Assembly (NCBI RefSeq): GCF_000315625.1
Contig: NW_005434620.1
Location: 106,128 to 147,945 of the forward strand
DNA from: Guillardia theta CCMP2712
Lineage: Eukaryota > Cryptophyceae > Pyrenomonadales > Geminigeraceae
Length of the DNA: 41,818 nucleotides
Direction: 5' to 3'
Shown here: positions 23,837 through 35,800 of the stretch, piece by piece
Layout: every line of letters starts with the position of its first letter
How positions within the stretch are numbered: the first letter of the stretch is position 1
Notes under the pieces: generated by a model
Databases searched by the model: none
Told to the model about the DNA's origin: nothing
The model's input: only the letters and a program-made list of their open reading frames with translations
Position numbers and translations under genes: made by a program

Positions 23837-24520
23837 ATCTCACCGGGAGGCCGGGCTTGACTCTGACACTGTCGCATAGGCCACTGGCACATGGCGTTGA
23901 CCGTCGACTCACTGAGAAGAGAAGAACTTCGGAACTTGGAAGGGCAGGCTTCGGAAAGCGACACAGTGAGAACCACAAGAGTCTGTGACTTTCAAGTTTC
24001 AATCATCCGGCGGCACTCACAGTGAGGCCGAGAGTCACTCGGATCACCGTTGGCGACAGTGATCGATTATCCTCGTACTGATTTTTAACTTAACTTTGCG
24101 TAAACTGAGAGATCGACCGTCCGATCGGATCCGACCCGCGGGCCACCGTAGAGTCGGTGGCACAGTCCGATCCGGGGCCCGGGGACGGTCACCGCCGGGG
24201 CGAGGCCAGGGCCGCCGGCCCGCTGTAGTACAAATGTCTTATTATTGCCCCCACGCTTTCGGAAATTATTTACCCCCAGTTTCAGGCAAAAAGGTCAAGA
24301 CTACCCGTCCTTTCATACTTCGAGGTAGGGGTCAATAATATGGGGTAGGGGGTCATCGAAGCGGGGGTGAGTTGTTTTTCATGGCCTTTCACTCCTCACC
24401 TGTCTCTTCGCCTCCTGCGCTTCCTCCGCGTGCCCCCATCCCGTCCTCACACTTTGTTCCTTCAGTCTCTGCTCCTGCCTCAGCTCCTCCTCATTTCTTT
24501 CTCACTGATACCCTCCATTG
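23837..24520. other. Intergenic region with inverted dispersed-repeat copy
   Basis: 23760-24230 is a GC-rich repeat copy in inverted orientation; its conserved block lies at 24073-24104 on the minus strand (TTTACGCAAAGTTAAG then TTAAAAATCAGTACGA). A G-rich tract with GGTAGGGG words lies at 24320-24370. No gene is seen. Confidence 0.5.
24073..24104 (-). repeat. Dispersed repeat block, copy in inverted orientation
   Basis: The reverse complement matches the block at 646-679 over about 32 bases with a few substitutions. GC-rich sequence with GGGCCCCGG words flanks it on the same relative side, as in the other copies. Confidence 0.5.
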
Positions 24521-25152
24521 TGATTTTCTTACCCGTTCCCCCTCTTCAACCCGGAGCTTCTGTTAGATTGCTTTCCAACTTTGTTTCGATGACCAATACC
24601 GAGTTTTCCTGCATCACCTCTACCTCAACCCTGTACTATTTTTCAATGTCGTGCAGAGTGAGCTTCAAGCTTGATGTGAAGGTTCAGGTTCATTGCTGCC
24701 TTTTTAGGATTGATTTTCTTACCCGTTCCCCCACTTTCAACCCGGATCTTCTGTTAGATTGCTTTCCAAGTGAATTGTTTTGATTACCAATTGTACCAAT
24801 ACCGAGTTTTCCTGCATCACCTCTACCTCAACCCTGTACTATTTTTCAATGTCGTGCAGAGTGAGCTTCAAGCTTGATGTGAAGGTTCAGGTTCATTGCT
24901 GCCTTTTTAGGATTGATTTTCTTACCCGTTCCCCCTCTTCAACCCGGATCTTCTGGTTAAACCCTTAGACTGCATTAACTTAATGTATCTTCTGTTAGAT
25001 TGCTTTCCAAGTGAATTGTTTTGATTACCAATTGTACCAATACCGAGTTTTCCTGCATCACCTCTACCTCAACCCTGTACTATTTTTCAATGTCGTGCAG
25101 AGTGAGCTTCAAGCTTGATGTGAAGGTTCAGGTTCATTGCTGCCTTTTTAGG
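24521..25152 (+). repeat. Three-unit tandem repeat of about 190-240 bp
   Basis: Three direct copies start at 24521, 24711 and 24914. Each begins TGATTTTCTTACCCGTTCCC and ends CATTGCTGCCTTTTTAGG. Copies 2 and 3 are nearly identical; copy 1 lacks a short segment before its ACCAATACC word, and copy 3 carries a ~40 bp insertion near 24955-24995. Short frames of about 60-100 residues run through each unit and repeat the same peptide, but I do not think they are genes: no start context, no family and no flanking exons. The array ends about 180 bp before the large inverted repeat. Confidence 0.85.
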
Positions 25153-25334
25153 AGATGTATGCTGATTTGGCATTGGATCAAAGCAGTAGCAAACATCCTC
25201 AGAAAGGAGCCGATTGTTTTGTTTGATATTGCAAGAGTCCGAAGTAGTATGAATCACGTATATGCAAGAAGCTCTTGCCCATCTATGTGGAAGATCAAGA
25301 AATTTTCTGTTTTAGTGTAGGGATCCGTCGGTGA

Positions 25335-27883
25335 GCGAGATTTGCTTTAAGCTTCTTGCTCGCACTGGCCAGCTCAGCACTCGCTCGGTGATGTAGTGTT
25401 GAGTTTCGATTCCATGCTGTCATGTGGGTTGTGAATGAAGACGCGGTAAACCGATATGGAGGAGGGACTTGCTCTTTCTCTGTGTGAGCCCTTCCGTGCT
25501 GCCTCTTTCATGCTGCTTCAGCTTTACCCGCCACAGCAGAAACCCTCCTCGCATGCATCCGATGGTGAGGTCTGCAGAGACTGACGAGCGGGAGGGCTCA
25601 CCCAGGAAGGAGCGCATGTGAAGACAGGGGAGCAGGAAGAGAAGGAGACAGGAAAGGAAGGTCACGAGGGTGCGAGATGAAAGAGAGGAAGGGCGAGGAT
25701 GGGCGAGAAGGGAGGTCTAGGAGCAACGGACATTGTGTCTATCAAGGATCGCTGTGGGGACATGGGATAAAAGAAAGAAGCTGCAGGGACGCCAGCGATA
25801 AGCGAAGGGAAGGGGGGGGGAGGGGAGGAAGCGCAGGGAGGACGGAGGGAGAGTAGTTTGAGGGAAGGGGTGCATTTCAAGGGCGAGGGTGGGTGGTGAT
25901 CCGGGTCGAGGGAAGGGGTCGGGGGTCAGGGAATCCACCCAAAGGAAAGGGGCGTGGAAAGGGACCGAGAGGAGAGAGGGGGTGGGGTGGAGGAGAGTAG
26001 GGGACGGTACGACGGCACAAGGCTGGTCTAAGGCAGGTAGGGTGATGGGGCAAGCAGGGGTGGATGGCTGCCAGGGTGATCCTGAAGCAAGAGGAGGACG
26101 CACCCCCTTGTTCGACTGCGCACTACCCCACCCTCGAGGACTGAGGATGCCCTAAGCTTAGCCTCAGCAGACTCATCATGGAGGCAGGGAGGAGGAGGAT
26201 GGGGAGGGAAGGCGGGGAGGTGTACAGGCCGCCTTAAAGGAGAGAGGCGCTACGGCAGGGCAGAGGAGGTCGCCATGACGCGACGACTGACAGCGGTGTT
26301 TGCGACCGGAGAAGCGAGGACGAGGAGGATAACACACAAGGTCGCCGACGCTGCCGACAGGCAGGCAGGGCTTGCGGGACATGATCGACAAGTCAAGCAT
26401 CGCAAGTGGGCATGCGGGCAGGAGGTGAAGACATGACAGGGTCGAAGGGGCTTGCGATGAGCGAGGAGAGAGAGATAGGAAGAGAAAGACTCATAAAGCG
26501 CGCATGACTGCTCGAGGCGATCCTTGATGACGTAGCTGTGAGCTCACAACGAGGCTGTCTGCCCCGTGCCATGGCGTCGTCGTAGACGTCTGCTGATGTC
26601 GTCAGGCCCTGGTAAGCAAGAGCATGTCATGCTAGGGCGCGTGATCGTCTTGCCTCGTCCACACATGGTACGTTGGTCTCTGGTGAGCGTGAGGAGGCGC
26701 TCCGAGCAGCGTCATCGTCGAAGACGACATTGGCACAGAGGCACGGACTGAGAGCTTAGCACGTTCATCTACACTCACACGCCCTCAGCGGGTTCACGAC
26801 TCCTGATCCTCGCATGACAAGTACCAGTCCAGCCACTTGTTGTCGATCGACTCCCTCGACCTCGTCACCCCCCTGCTCCGTGCGTTGCTCGCCGCGTCGC
26901 CTGTCCTGCTGCTTGACGACTCGTTGGCGCTGACCTCGGAGCTGGATTGTGAGCTCGGGAGAGAGGCTGGGGGCGGTGCAGGCGGCATGAGACTTGGAGG
27001 GGCAGGGTCCTGTAGGTCATGCGTGGGCTGCCGTCGCCTGGCGCCGGGAGTGCTGGGTACATACCTACTGCTGCTGCTCGTCGTCGCCATCGCCTCCTCG
27101 TCCTCGTCCTCGTCCTCATTGTTCTCGTCCTCGTCCTCGTCCTCGTCCTCATTGGCTCCCTCCTGGCCCTCCTCCTCCTCCTTACCTCCTCCTCCATCGT
27201 TCTTGTTGTTGTTGTTGTTGTCGTCGTCGTCTTTCTCATCACCCTCGATGACCTTCGTCGCTCCCCCGTCCTCCTCCTCCTTGGCCTCAGTCATCCCGCG
27301 CTTCTCCTGCCGCCTGGGCCGGGTTGCTCGCGTCCTGTCGCGCATGCGCGCGTACGGCCATCGCTGGATGCCGAGGGTGCGACAGGCTTTCTTCAGGCTC
27401 GTCAAGGAGATGCCCTGCCATGGTCGGGTTGAGAGCACGCGCGCATCAAGGCGGACTCGACAAGAAGCAAGCATAGCAACATGTGTGCTTACCAAGAACT
27501 TGGCCGCGTCCTCCTGACGCATGTGGAAGAGAGGCTCGACGATGGCCAGGTCAAGCTGGACGTCATAGACGCTCCTGCCGTCAGCCGATCGCTTGGGCGT
27601 GACGGTCACGGAGCCTCCGGTCCTCGCCGGGTCGCTCATGGTCAGCGTTGCAGCTTGGGGTGGCGGGCAGAGCGTTACTCGAGCTGTTGCATGCTGTCTG
27701 CTGGGTGAGAGTGAAGGAGGGGTGGGTCTGGCGGGGTAGGGGCTAGTTGGCTTGAGTTTGGCTGTGGAGGAGGGAGGGGTCGACGTCTGAGCTCCTCCTC
27801 GTCATCGGTCTGGGCCCGTCCTGCAGGGGGGGAGAGCGCATTCTGCTTAGGCGAGGGGGAGATTCTTTTTTGGAGTTTTTTTA
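25335..27883 (+). repeat. Left arm of large inverted duplication
   Basis: This 2.55 kb segment is the reverse complement of 28626-31276. The outer edge is at GCGAGATTTGCTTTAAGC (25335) and the inner edge at GAGATTCTTTTTTGGAG (about 27860-27876) plus the following T run. It contains RWP-RK copy B and about 1.46 kb of gene-free flank beyond its 3' end (25335-26793). The arms differ by scattered substitutions, microsatellite lengths and a ~108 bp segment missing here relative to the right arm (junction near 25564). Confidence 0.95.
26794..27639 (-). CDS. RWP-RK domain protein, copy B (left arm)
   Basis: Starts MSDPARTGGSVTVTPKRSAD at 27639 and ends WYLSCEDQES at 26794. The 78 nt intron (27492-27415) appears identical to that of copies A and C. 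The domain reads MRQEDAAKFL plus GISLTSLKKACRTLGIQRWPYARM. The acidic part has NNNNNKNDGGGGKEEEE and an interrupted Asp-Glu run (EDENNEDEDEDEE). The ~70-residue segment present in copy A is absent: the Asp-Glu tract joins directly to EAMATTSSSS. As in copy A, the RWPY is followed by ARM. A nuclear regulator role is inferred from the domain family. Apart from repeat-length changes it is almost the same protein as copy C, so both probably derive from one recent duplication. Confidence 0.8.
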   Translation of the reverse strand: MSDPARTGGSVTVTPKRSADGRSVYDVQLDLAIVEPLFHMRQEDAAKFLVSTHVAMLASCRVRLDARVLSTRPWQGISLTSLKKACRTLGIQRWPYARMRDRTRATRPRRQEKRGMTEAKEEEDGGATKVIEGDEKDDDDNNNNNKNDGGGGKEEEEGQEGANEDEDEDEDENNEDEDEDEEAMATTSSSSRYVPSTPGARRRQPTHDLQDPAPPSLMPPAPPPASLPSSQSSSEVSANESSSSRTGDAASNARSRGVTRSRESIDNKWLDWYLSCEDQES

Positions 27884-28625
27884 GGTCTTGTCTAACTTCG
27901 ATCAGGGGGTTGTCACCCCTATTCTTGTAGGGTGGGGTGTGGTATTCCCGGGGGTAGTGGTACCTCTGTACGGCATCATCAGGGCAGGGTTATTGGAAAC
28001 AGCTTGTTGTCTCCTTCGCTGGATTTTCAGGGGTGGGGTAGATACCAGAGGTAGGGTAGGGTGAACAGTTTTTGAGTTTGATTATTGGGGTGGTAATTGG
28101 GGCAAGCACCCCTGTTGCATCCTCGTTGTGGACCTCCTGTGAGATTTGACTCCGCACCGCGGAAACCTTTTCTCCTCTCCTCATCTGTTGATGATGACGG
28201 AGCAAGGTATTTGACCGCTGTTGTTGTATTGGTTACCGTTGATATCTCATTAGAAGTATGACTTTGGAGTCACGCATTGCAGGTGCAAGGGTGTGCTGCT
28301 CTACCATGAACTACGGTCACTTTCACACTAATCGGTGCAGCGCGCAAGCAACCTGAATGTGAAATTTTCGAAAGAAATCTAGAGAGGGGTCTTTCTCTAT
28401 GGCCTCACACACCAATCTCTGTGTCCTTTCTAGATATCAGTTGGATGAAACTACTATTGTATTGATGTAAAGAAAGCATGCAAGTGCGGTCCTTTTCCCA
28501 CCCTCCGCAAGTTCAATTCGATATGCCACCCTAGCTACTAGTTTACTCACCCCACCCCCCATACAAAAATAAGACACTACCCACCTACCACCAAAACAAA
28601 AGAAAAAAAAAGATGGAGAAATAAT
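27884..28625. other. Unique spacer between the inverted arms
   Basis: This 742 bp separates the arms and is not repeated in them. It includes a G-rich, C-poor part at 27900-28110 (GGGGTGGGGT, GGTAGGGT words) and a C-rich part near 28540-28590. I see no gene. It is the loop if the arms pair. Confidence 0.7.
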
Positions 28626-29370
28626 TAAAAAAACTCCAAAAAAGAATCTCCCCCTCGCCCAAGCAGAATGCGCTCTCCCCCCCTGCAGGACGGGCCCCGA
28701 CCGATGACGAGGAGGAGCTCAGACGTCGACCCCTCCCTCCTCCACAGCCAAACTCAAGCCAACTAGCCCCTACCCCGCCAGACCCACCCCTCCTTCACTC
28801 TCACCCAGCAGACAGCATGCAACAGCTCGAGTAACGCTCTGCCCGCCACCCCAAGCTGCAACGCTGACCATGAGCGACCCGGCGAGGACCGGAGGCTCCG
28901 TGACCGTCACGCCCAAGCGATCGGCTGACGGCAGGAGCGTCTATGACGTCCAGCTTGACCTGGCCATCGTCGAGCCTCTCTTCCACATGCGTCAGGAGGA
29001 CGCGGCCAAGTTCTTGGTAAGCACACATGTTGCTATGCTTGCTTCTTGTCGAGTCCGCCTTGATGCGCGCGTGCTCTCAACCCGACCATGGCAGGGCATC
29101 TCCTTGACGAGCCTGAAGAAAGCCTGTCGCACCCTCGGCATCCAGCGATGGCCGTACGCGCGCATGCGCGACAGGACGCGAGCAACCCGGCCCAGGCGGC
29201 AGGAGAAGCGCGGGATGACTGAGGCCCCGGAGGAGGAGGACGGGGGAGCGACGAAGGTCATCGAGGGTGATGAGAAAGACGACGACGACGACGACGACGA
29301 CGACAACAACAACAACAACAACGATGGAGGAGGAGGTAAGGAGGAGGAGGAGGGCCAGGAAGGAGCCAAT

Positions 29371-29430
<60 letters not shown>

Positions 29431-31276
29431 GCGATGGCGACGACGAGCAGCAGCAGTAGGTATGTACCCAGCACTCCCGGCGCCAGGCGACGGCAGCCCA
29501 CGCATGACATACAGGACCCTGCCCCTCCAAGTCTCATGCCGCCGGCACCTCCCCCCGCCTCTCTCCCGAGCTCACAATCCAGCTCCGAGGTCAGCGCCAA
29601 CGAGTCGTCAAGCAGCAGGACAGGCGACGCGGCGAGCAACGCACGGAGCAGGGGGGTGACGAGGTCGCGGGAGTCGATCGACAACAAGTGGCTGGACTGG
29701 TACTTGTCATGCGAGGATCAGGAGTCGTGAGCCCGCTGAGGGCGTGTGAGTGTAGATGAACGTACTAAGCTCTCAGTCCGTGCCTCTGTGCCAATGTCGT
29801 CTTCGACGAGCATGACGCTGCTCGGAGCGCCTCCTCACGCTCACCAGAGACCAACGTACCGCCATGTGTGGACGAGGCAAGACGATCACGCGCCCTAGCA
29901 TGACATGCTCTTGCTTACCAGGGCCTGACGACATCAGCAGACGTCTACGACGACGCCATGGCACGGGGCAGACAGCCTCGTTGTGAGCTCGCAGCTACGT
30001 CATCAAGGATCGCCTCGAGCAGTCATGCGCGCTTTATGAGTCTTTCTCTTCCTATCTCTCTCTCCTCGCATGTCTTCACCTCCTGCCCGCATGCCCACTT
30101 GCGATGCTTGACTTGTCGATCATGTCCCGCAAGCCCTGCCTGCCTGTCGGCAGCGTCGGCGACCTTGTGTGTTATCCTCCTCGTCCTCGCTTCCGGTCGC
30201 AAACACCGCTGTCAGTCGTCGCGTCATGGCGACCTCCTCTGCCCTGCTCACTGCCGTAGCGCCTCTCTCCTTTAAGGCGGCCTGTACACCTCCCCGCCTT
30301 CCCTCCCCATCCTCCTCCTCCCTGCCTCCATGATGAGTCTGCTGAGGCTAAGCTTAGGGCATCCTCAGTCCTCGAGGGTGGTGCGTCCTCCTCTTGCTTC
30401 AGGATCACCCTGGCAGCCATCCACCCCTGCTTGCCCTATCACCCTACCTGCCTTAGACCAGCCTTGTGCCGTCGTACCGTCCCCTACTCTCCTCCACCCC
30501 ACCCCCTCTCTCCTCTCGGTCCCTTTCCACGCCCCTTTCCTTTGGGTGGATTCCCTGACCCCCGACCCCTTCCCTCGACCCGGATCACCACCCACCCTCG
30601 CCCTTGAAATGCACCCCTTCCCTCAAACTACTCTCCCTCCGTCCTCCCTGCGCTTCCCCGCCTCCCTCCCCCTTCGCTTCCCCGCCTCCCTCCCCCTTCG
30701 CTTATCGCTGGCGTCCTCGCAGCTTCTTTCTTTCATCCCATGTCCCCACAGCGATCCTCGGTAGACACAATGTCCGTTGCTCCTACACCTCCCTTCTCGC
30801 CCATCCTCACCCTTCCTCTCTTTCATCTCGCACCCTCGTGACCTTCCTTTCCTGTCTCCTTCTCTTCCTGCTCCCCTGTCTTCACATGCGCTCCTTCCTG
30901 GGTGAACCCTCCCGCTCGTCAGTCTCTGCAGACCTCACCCGTCTGCTCCCCCCTCGCGTTCCTCCCTCTTGACTCCTTTGCCTAGCAAGCTGATCTCAGA
31001 CATGCACATGTGTTCAAAGGCGCAGGCAGCAGCTCTGTTCGCCCGTCATCGGATGCATGCGAGGAGGGTTTCTGCTGCGGCGGGTAAAGCTGAAGCAGCA
31101 TGAAAGAGGCAGCACGGAAGGGCTCACACAGAGAAAGAGCAAGTCCCTCCTCCATATCGGTTTACCGCGTCTTCATTCACAACCCACATGACAGCATGGA
31201 ATCGAAACTCAACACTACATCACCGAGCGAGTGCTGAGCTGGCCAGTGCGAGCAAGAAGCTTAAAGCAAATCTCGC
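28626..31276 (-). repeat. Right arm of large inverted duplication
   Basis: Reverse complement of 25335-27883. It carries RWP-RK copy C on the plus strand. Relative to the left arm it has an extra ~108 bp at about 30939-31046 and a duplicated CCGCCTCCCTCCCCCTTCG unit near 30660-30700. The flank 29731-31276 beyond the gene contains no convincing coding sequence of its own: the open frames there lie in CT-rich low-complexity sequence and have mirror frames in the other arm. Confidence 0.95.
28870..29730 (+). CDS. RWP-RK domain protein, copy C (right arm)
   Basis: Starts MSDPARTGGSVTVTPKRSAD and ends WYLSCEDQES. The intron is at 29017-29094 (78 nt, phase 0, no stop in frame). The RWP-RK domain is LGIQRWPYARM preceded by the helix GISLTSLKKACR. 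The polyacidic regions differ in length from copy B: a longer poly-Asp followed by six Asn, and an uninterrupted (Glu-Asp)n run of about ten units. It faces copy B head to head across the 742 bp spacer plus about 245 bp of arm on each side, so upstream sequences are shared and any promoter in the arms is duplicated. Confidence 0.8.
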
Positions 31277-32853
31277 GTTGCAAGCAACATCAGTTTGATT
31301 CCGGATGCTGAAACATCTCAGGATACACACAACGTTTTTCCATCATCCAAAACTTCCATTGTGCTAATTTCTGATCTCAATGTTCCTCAAACAACTATTC
31401 CTATCAATGTATTCGTGATCCTTCTCCCTATTCTGCTGAAAATCACGCCATGAAGGTTTGACAAGGTGATGGTCAAGGTATGTGTAAACTGAATACATTG
31501 TTACATGAACCACGAGACAGAGACATTTTCTGATAGACGACCCGCTGAATAACAGGTTCATGATTTCTGCTTAGAGATAGAATTGCTGATAATTCGTGCG
31601 ATAGTATAAAAGCTTAATGAATGCCTTTCAGACATTGCTTGTTGGCACCAACACAAACAAACTACATGGCACTGCAGGATGCTATCGCTTCATCGTCATC
31701 AAAATGCGCAAGTGAAGTCTATGAAGAGGATAAAGTTATCAGGAACTTGAATGTTATGAACACTACCAGTTCTGATCTCCATCTGACTCTAATCTCGAAA
31801 CACGTTCCAAATAAAACATTTGTTATGTTACTTCCAACAACCACTTTTAGATTATATGGTCTGAAGTTATCTACATCCCATACTTATGTTTGTATGCTAT
31901 TTGTTTGTTGAGCATGAATATCTTCTAGAGGAGTGATGGTGGGTCAAGGTCTGCATGCCTGGAAACAGTGAAATGACATACAACCTCAATGGAACGAAGC
32001 AAAATATCGTACCTGTCTACCAACTGCTTCTGCATTTCGAATTTTGCATAAATGGCAAGCAGGTGGTGCTATGGGGACAGGAGAGGAGATGTGAGCATGA
32101 ATCATCGTGGGATGAAGTGAAGACAGCACAGGAAGTCCGAGGGGGCAGTGAGAGGATCATGTCTGAAACCGCATGGCATGAAAACTCAAAATTTACCCCT
32201 GGATGTTCTACCCCCTACCCCTTTTAATGCTGCCACCCTACCCTAGAGAAAAACGTTCCCCCGCCCTACTAAAATATGCCCCCTCCCACCCCCTACCCCC
32301 TTCAAGTAACGTCTGGTGAGGAGGTGTGTTACATCGACAGTTTCTTTCTGGTATTCTCCTAAGATCAACCGCTAATGATATGAGGAATGCCCCTTCTCTC
32401 AAGATACTTTCACCCCCCACCCCCTTACTCTAGGTATCCCCACCCCGACGTCCAAACACCTCGAAAATTGACCCCCATTCCCTACCTCCTGGGCCTCGCT
32501 ACCACCCCTGCTAGAGGATTGCTTCTCAGCCTCCTTCTCATTTCACCCCTTAGCAATAGATATTTCATAAACATTTCATTAATCAAATAGCCATATGTAT
32601 GCCTCTAGCCTCTTTTAGAACGCAACCACCTCTACCAGGTGGCCACTGTGTGGATTGCCCCTAGATCTACCCCGTACCCACTCCACATCAGATGTTATTT
32701 CAAGCCTGCCCCACCGAAAGTCGATTTCGCCTTCAAATTTCAACAAACCTCTATTTATTGTGCTGTCTTTTTATTAGTACATAATTATCACTCGAGGCGG
32801 ACCCGTTCGGGTATTTGTCGATAGATTTTCCCGCCATTTTCCGAGTTTGTGGC
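31277..32853. other. Intergenic region
   Basis: No gene is supported. 31280-32190 is of ordinary composition; a frame at 31621-31911 has no recognisable domain. 32200-32530 is strongly C-rich and G-poor with CCACCCCCTACCCC words. The stretch 32560-32853 probably holds the promoter of the helicase gene, but no element can be named. Confidence 0.5.
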
Positions 32854-35800
32854 ATGCGGTTCCGAGCGCTGTACACGCTGCAGAAGACGCAGAAGACGAA
32901 GCGATGGGCCGATGGGTTCCTCGTATGCGGGGGCTTTGGCCAGGTGAAACTGCTGGATGAAGAAGGGAAGGAGCTTGCCTCCGATTTCAAGCATGTAAAG
33001 GTGATTTTGAGAAAATGTCGTCGAGGACGAGGTGTCCTGACTGTGGCGAGCAGATCGCCGAGGGGGATCGGATTGAGTTTGATCTTTACCTTGTTGATGT
33101 AGACGAGGTCGATCAAGAACATCATGAACCTGAACAGAAATGTCCCCCTGCGCTGACTGCGAATCTCAACACAACAACGAGACCCATGAACCAGCCGTCG
33201 CTACCCAGCAGAAATTCCTACAAATCTGCCCCAAGATTGGGATCTCGCCCTGCACTCCCATTTAAGGGCCCGTCACTTGCTAGAGACGAAACCGTCTCAC
33301 CCTATCCTGTAAATGCATTCAATCCAAACTCAACTCTTTCCGCTCCAGCTAAAAGTGGATTCCAATCATCCTCCAGCGCTGTGGAAACAAGAAGCAACAC
33401 AGATATCTTGGCCCTTCTCAATTTCCCAACCTCTGAAATACACATCAAGGAGGATGAAACGTCGTTTGTAAAACAGGACAATCCCAGCTCTGCTGCAAAT
33501 TCAAGTATTGAAGTCGATGTAGATGATGTGCTTGTAGATTCGGTTGATGGCAATTCCGAGGTAGTCAAACTCTCAGGCCCTGACTTAGAGGCTCCATCTC
33601 AGGTTTCAGCGAAAGGTAGTTTTTCACCGCCTCCATTGACAGAGCTTTCTTACGACAGAGAATAGGTTTCTTTGCTCTAAAAAATCCCAATTTGATGAAA
33701 ACCAATATGCCTGCATGGAAACCAATGAATGCATTCAAGAGGCCCAAGCATAATCATTTTTCGATGAAAGAGGTGAATTCTTGAAACTATTTCTTAACGA
33801 TATGACTCCATATGAAATAGAATACCGTTGAGCCTTCTACTTCTCTGCGTGCGGAGCAAGCAATGCACTTGAGACATGACCGTGAAGTACAGGAAAGGTG
33901 CAGAAATGCTGCCGTTTCAAAGACAAATTTGAATGGATTCGGAAATATCAATTTCCCATCTCCAGAAAGCATGGATAAACAGAGTGTAAGAATTGAAATC
34001 CCTGATACTTTCAGGACCCCAGTTGAATACCGCACATCCTACATTGCAGCATTAGAAGAGGAAATCAAGTAAACAAATTCAATGGTACGTATTTGTTTGA
34101 CTGAAATGATTCGGCAGTTCCAAAATTTGTGAGTCAGCCAGTGCCTTATATGCTGCGATCCGTGAAGTCTCAGGATCTCAAGCAGCTGTCGTGAAGTGCA
34201 ATTGTCAGAAAACAGCAGTCACGCGCACTGTCAAAAAAGAGGGCACAAATTGTGGCAGAAAGTTTCTCTCATGTGGACAAAACAGAAAATGCAATTTTTT
34301 CAAGTGGCTTGACTCTGCTCCTGCTATTTCAGAAATCAAAAATGTCAATGACTTGGAAATTAATCTCAACAAAGATTTGGACCTTACGATTCTCAAACAG
34401 AGATTTCAACTGCCCATCTTTCAGTGTGAAGTTGTATCTGAAAACAAGTTTCCGAAATTTTTTGGCAAAACTTCGGATGAAATGGTTTCCAGACCAAAAC
34501 GCAATTGCGTAAAATTGATGGGTTGCTCTGAAAAATTACATGGATTTACCAAGGACGACCTTTGGATACTATCAACTTCTCCATTTTTTAAGGCAGATCC
34601 ACGTGCTAAGATTGTGCTTTGCCGCAGTTCATGGTCGCTTCAGACCTTTATTTGATTAGACTGCTTTGACAGATGTGCAGGTTTGGATTGGATTCAGAAG
34701 ATCGATTGCATTTAGATGTGCTCGGAGGGAGTTGGAACTCCTTGCTTGGAAGAACTTCACTCTTCGCGTTATGCGGACCAAATATTTCTTCAGAATTTCA
34801 GATGCTCCAATCCTTGAAAGACTTCAACCCAACAGAAATTCCGTTGCTTCCTACAATCCTTTCTGGTGCGCACCGAACAAAGTCAGAATTTCGAGAGAAA
34901 CTCTGTATGAAAAGGCAGGGTATAATTCTCTCCATCGAAGAGCATAAGCTAAGGGAAGAAGTTGACCGTGTGATCCAAGAGTTTGAACTCAATGAAGAGC
35001 AAGGAAGTGTAATTGAGGTATTTTGATATTGTCTCGCTGGTATGCATGACAATATTGCAGCATGTCGGAAAGCTTTTACATCAACCAGAGTCTTCCGATC
35101 CAGTGGTACTTGTTCATGGTGTATTCGGTTCCGGAAAATCTACTTTGCTAGTGGCATTGGTTATGTTTCTCACACGAGTTTTCGAAACATCCACCCAGGA
35201 AACCTGTAATGAGAATCGAGTCCTTATTACAGCGGCGACCAACGTGGCTGTGGACAACATTTTGATGGGTTTAGTCAAACGCGATTTCCATGATTTCGTC
35301 AGGGTATTATCAATTCACATTTTGTCCACTACACGATTTTGATTTCTTGTCTAACAGGTTGGATGTCTTAAAAGAATAGCAAAGCCAATTTTGAAATACA
35401 CCTTGAAAGAGACTGGGAGTGACGAAAAAGTTGACCAAGAATCAGTCAAAGAGCTAGAAGAAATCCTAAGAACTTGCAAGGACTCTGACGAAATCAAAGA
35501 TATCAAAATCGCTATTACACAGTACTATTTTCTCTGGTGTAGAAAATGCATGACATCTTTCCGTAGATGTAAGGATGGAAGGATGCGTGAAAGGAAGAAA
35601 GCTTTATCCAGCACCAAGGTTGTCGGCGTAACATGTGCCAGCACCAAACAAGATATTTTGGAAAATCAAAGGTGCGTCTGCCTTTCTATCTCAAACCGTA
35701 TTGGTGATATGTTCGTATAGATTTTCCATTGTCATCCTTGACGAATGCTCTCAGTGCATTGAACCCTTGTCATTTTTACCTGTCGCAAAATTTGGATGCA

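Noticed and set aside
24586-25320. Repeated frames with the peptide TEFSCITSTSTLYYFSMSC
   Set aside because: They simply follow the tandem repeat; no start context, intron structure or family supports a gene.
25717-26155. Long frames in the flanks of the inverted repeat (mirrored at 30330-30764)
   Set aside because: CT/GA-rich low-complexity sequence, open on both strands with no domain; the mirror copy is expected from the duplication.
26837-27517. Ser- and Leu-rich frames antisense to the RWP-RK genes
   Set aside because: Shadows created by the GAG/GAC repeats; the sense strand encodes the domain.
25335-31276. Inverted repeat as a DNA transposon with terminal inverted repeats
   Set aside because: No transposase and no target-site duplication is visible, and the arms contain complete host-type genes, so a segmental inverted duplication fits better.
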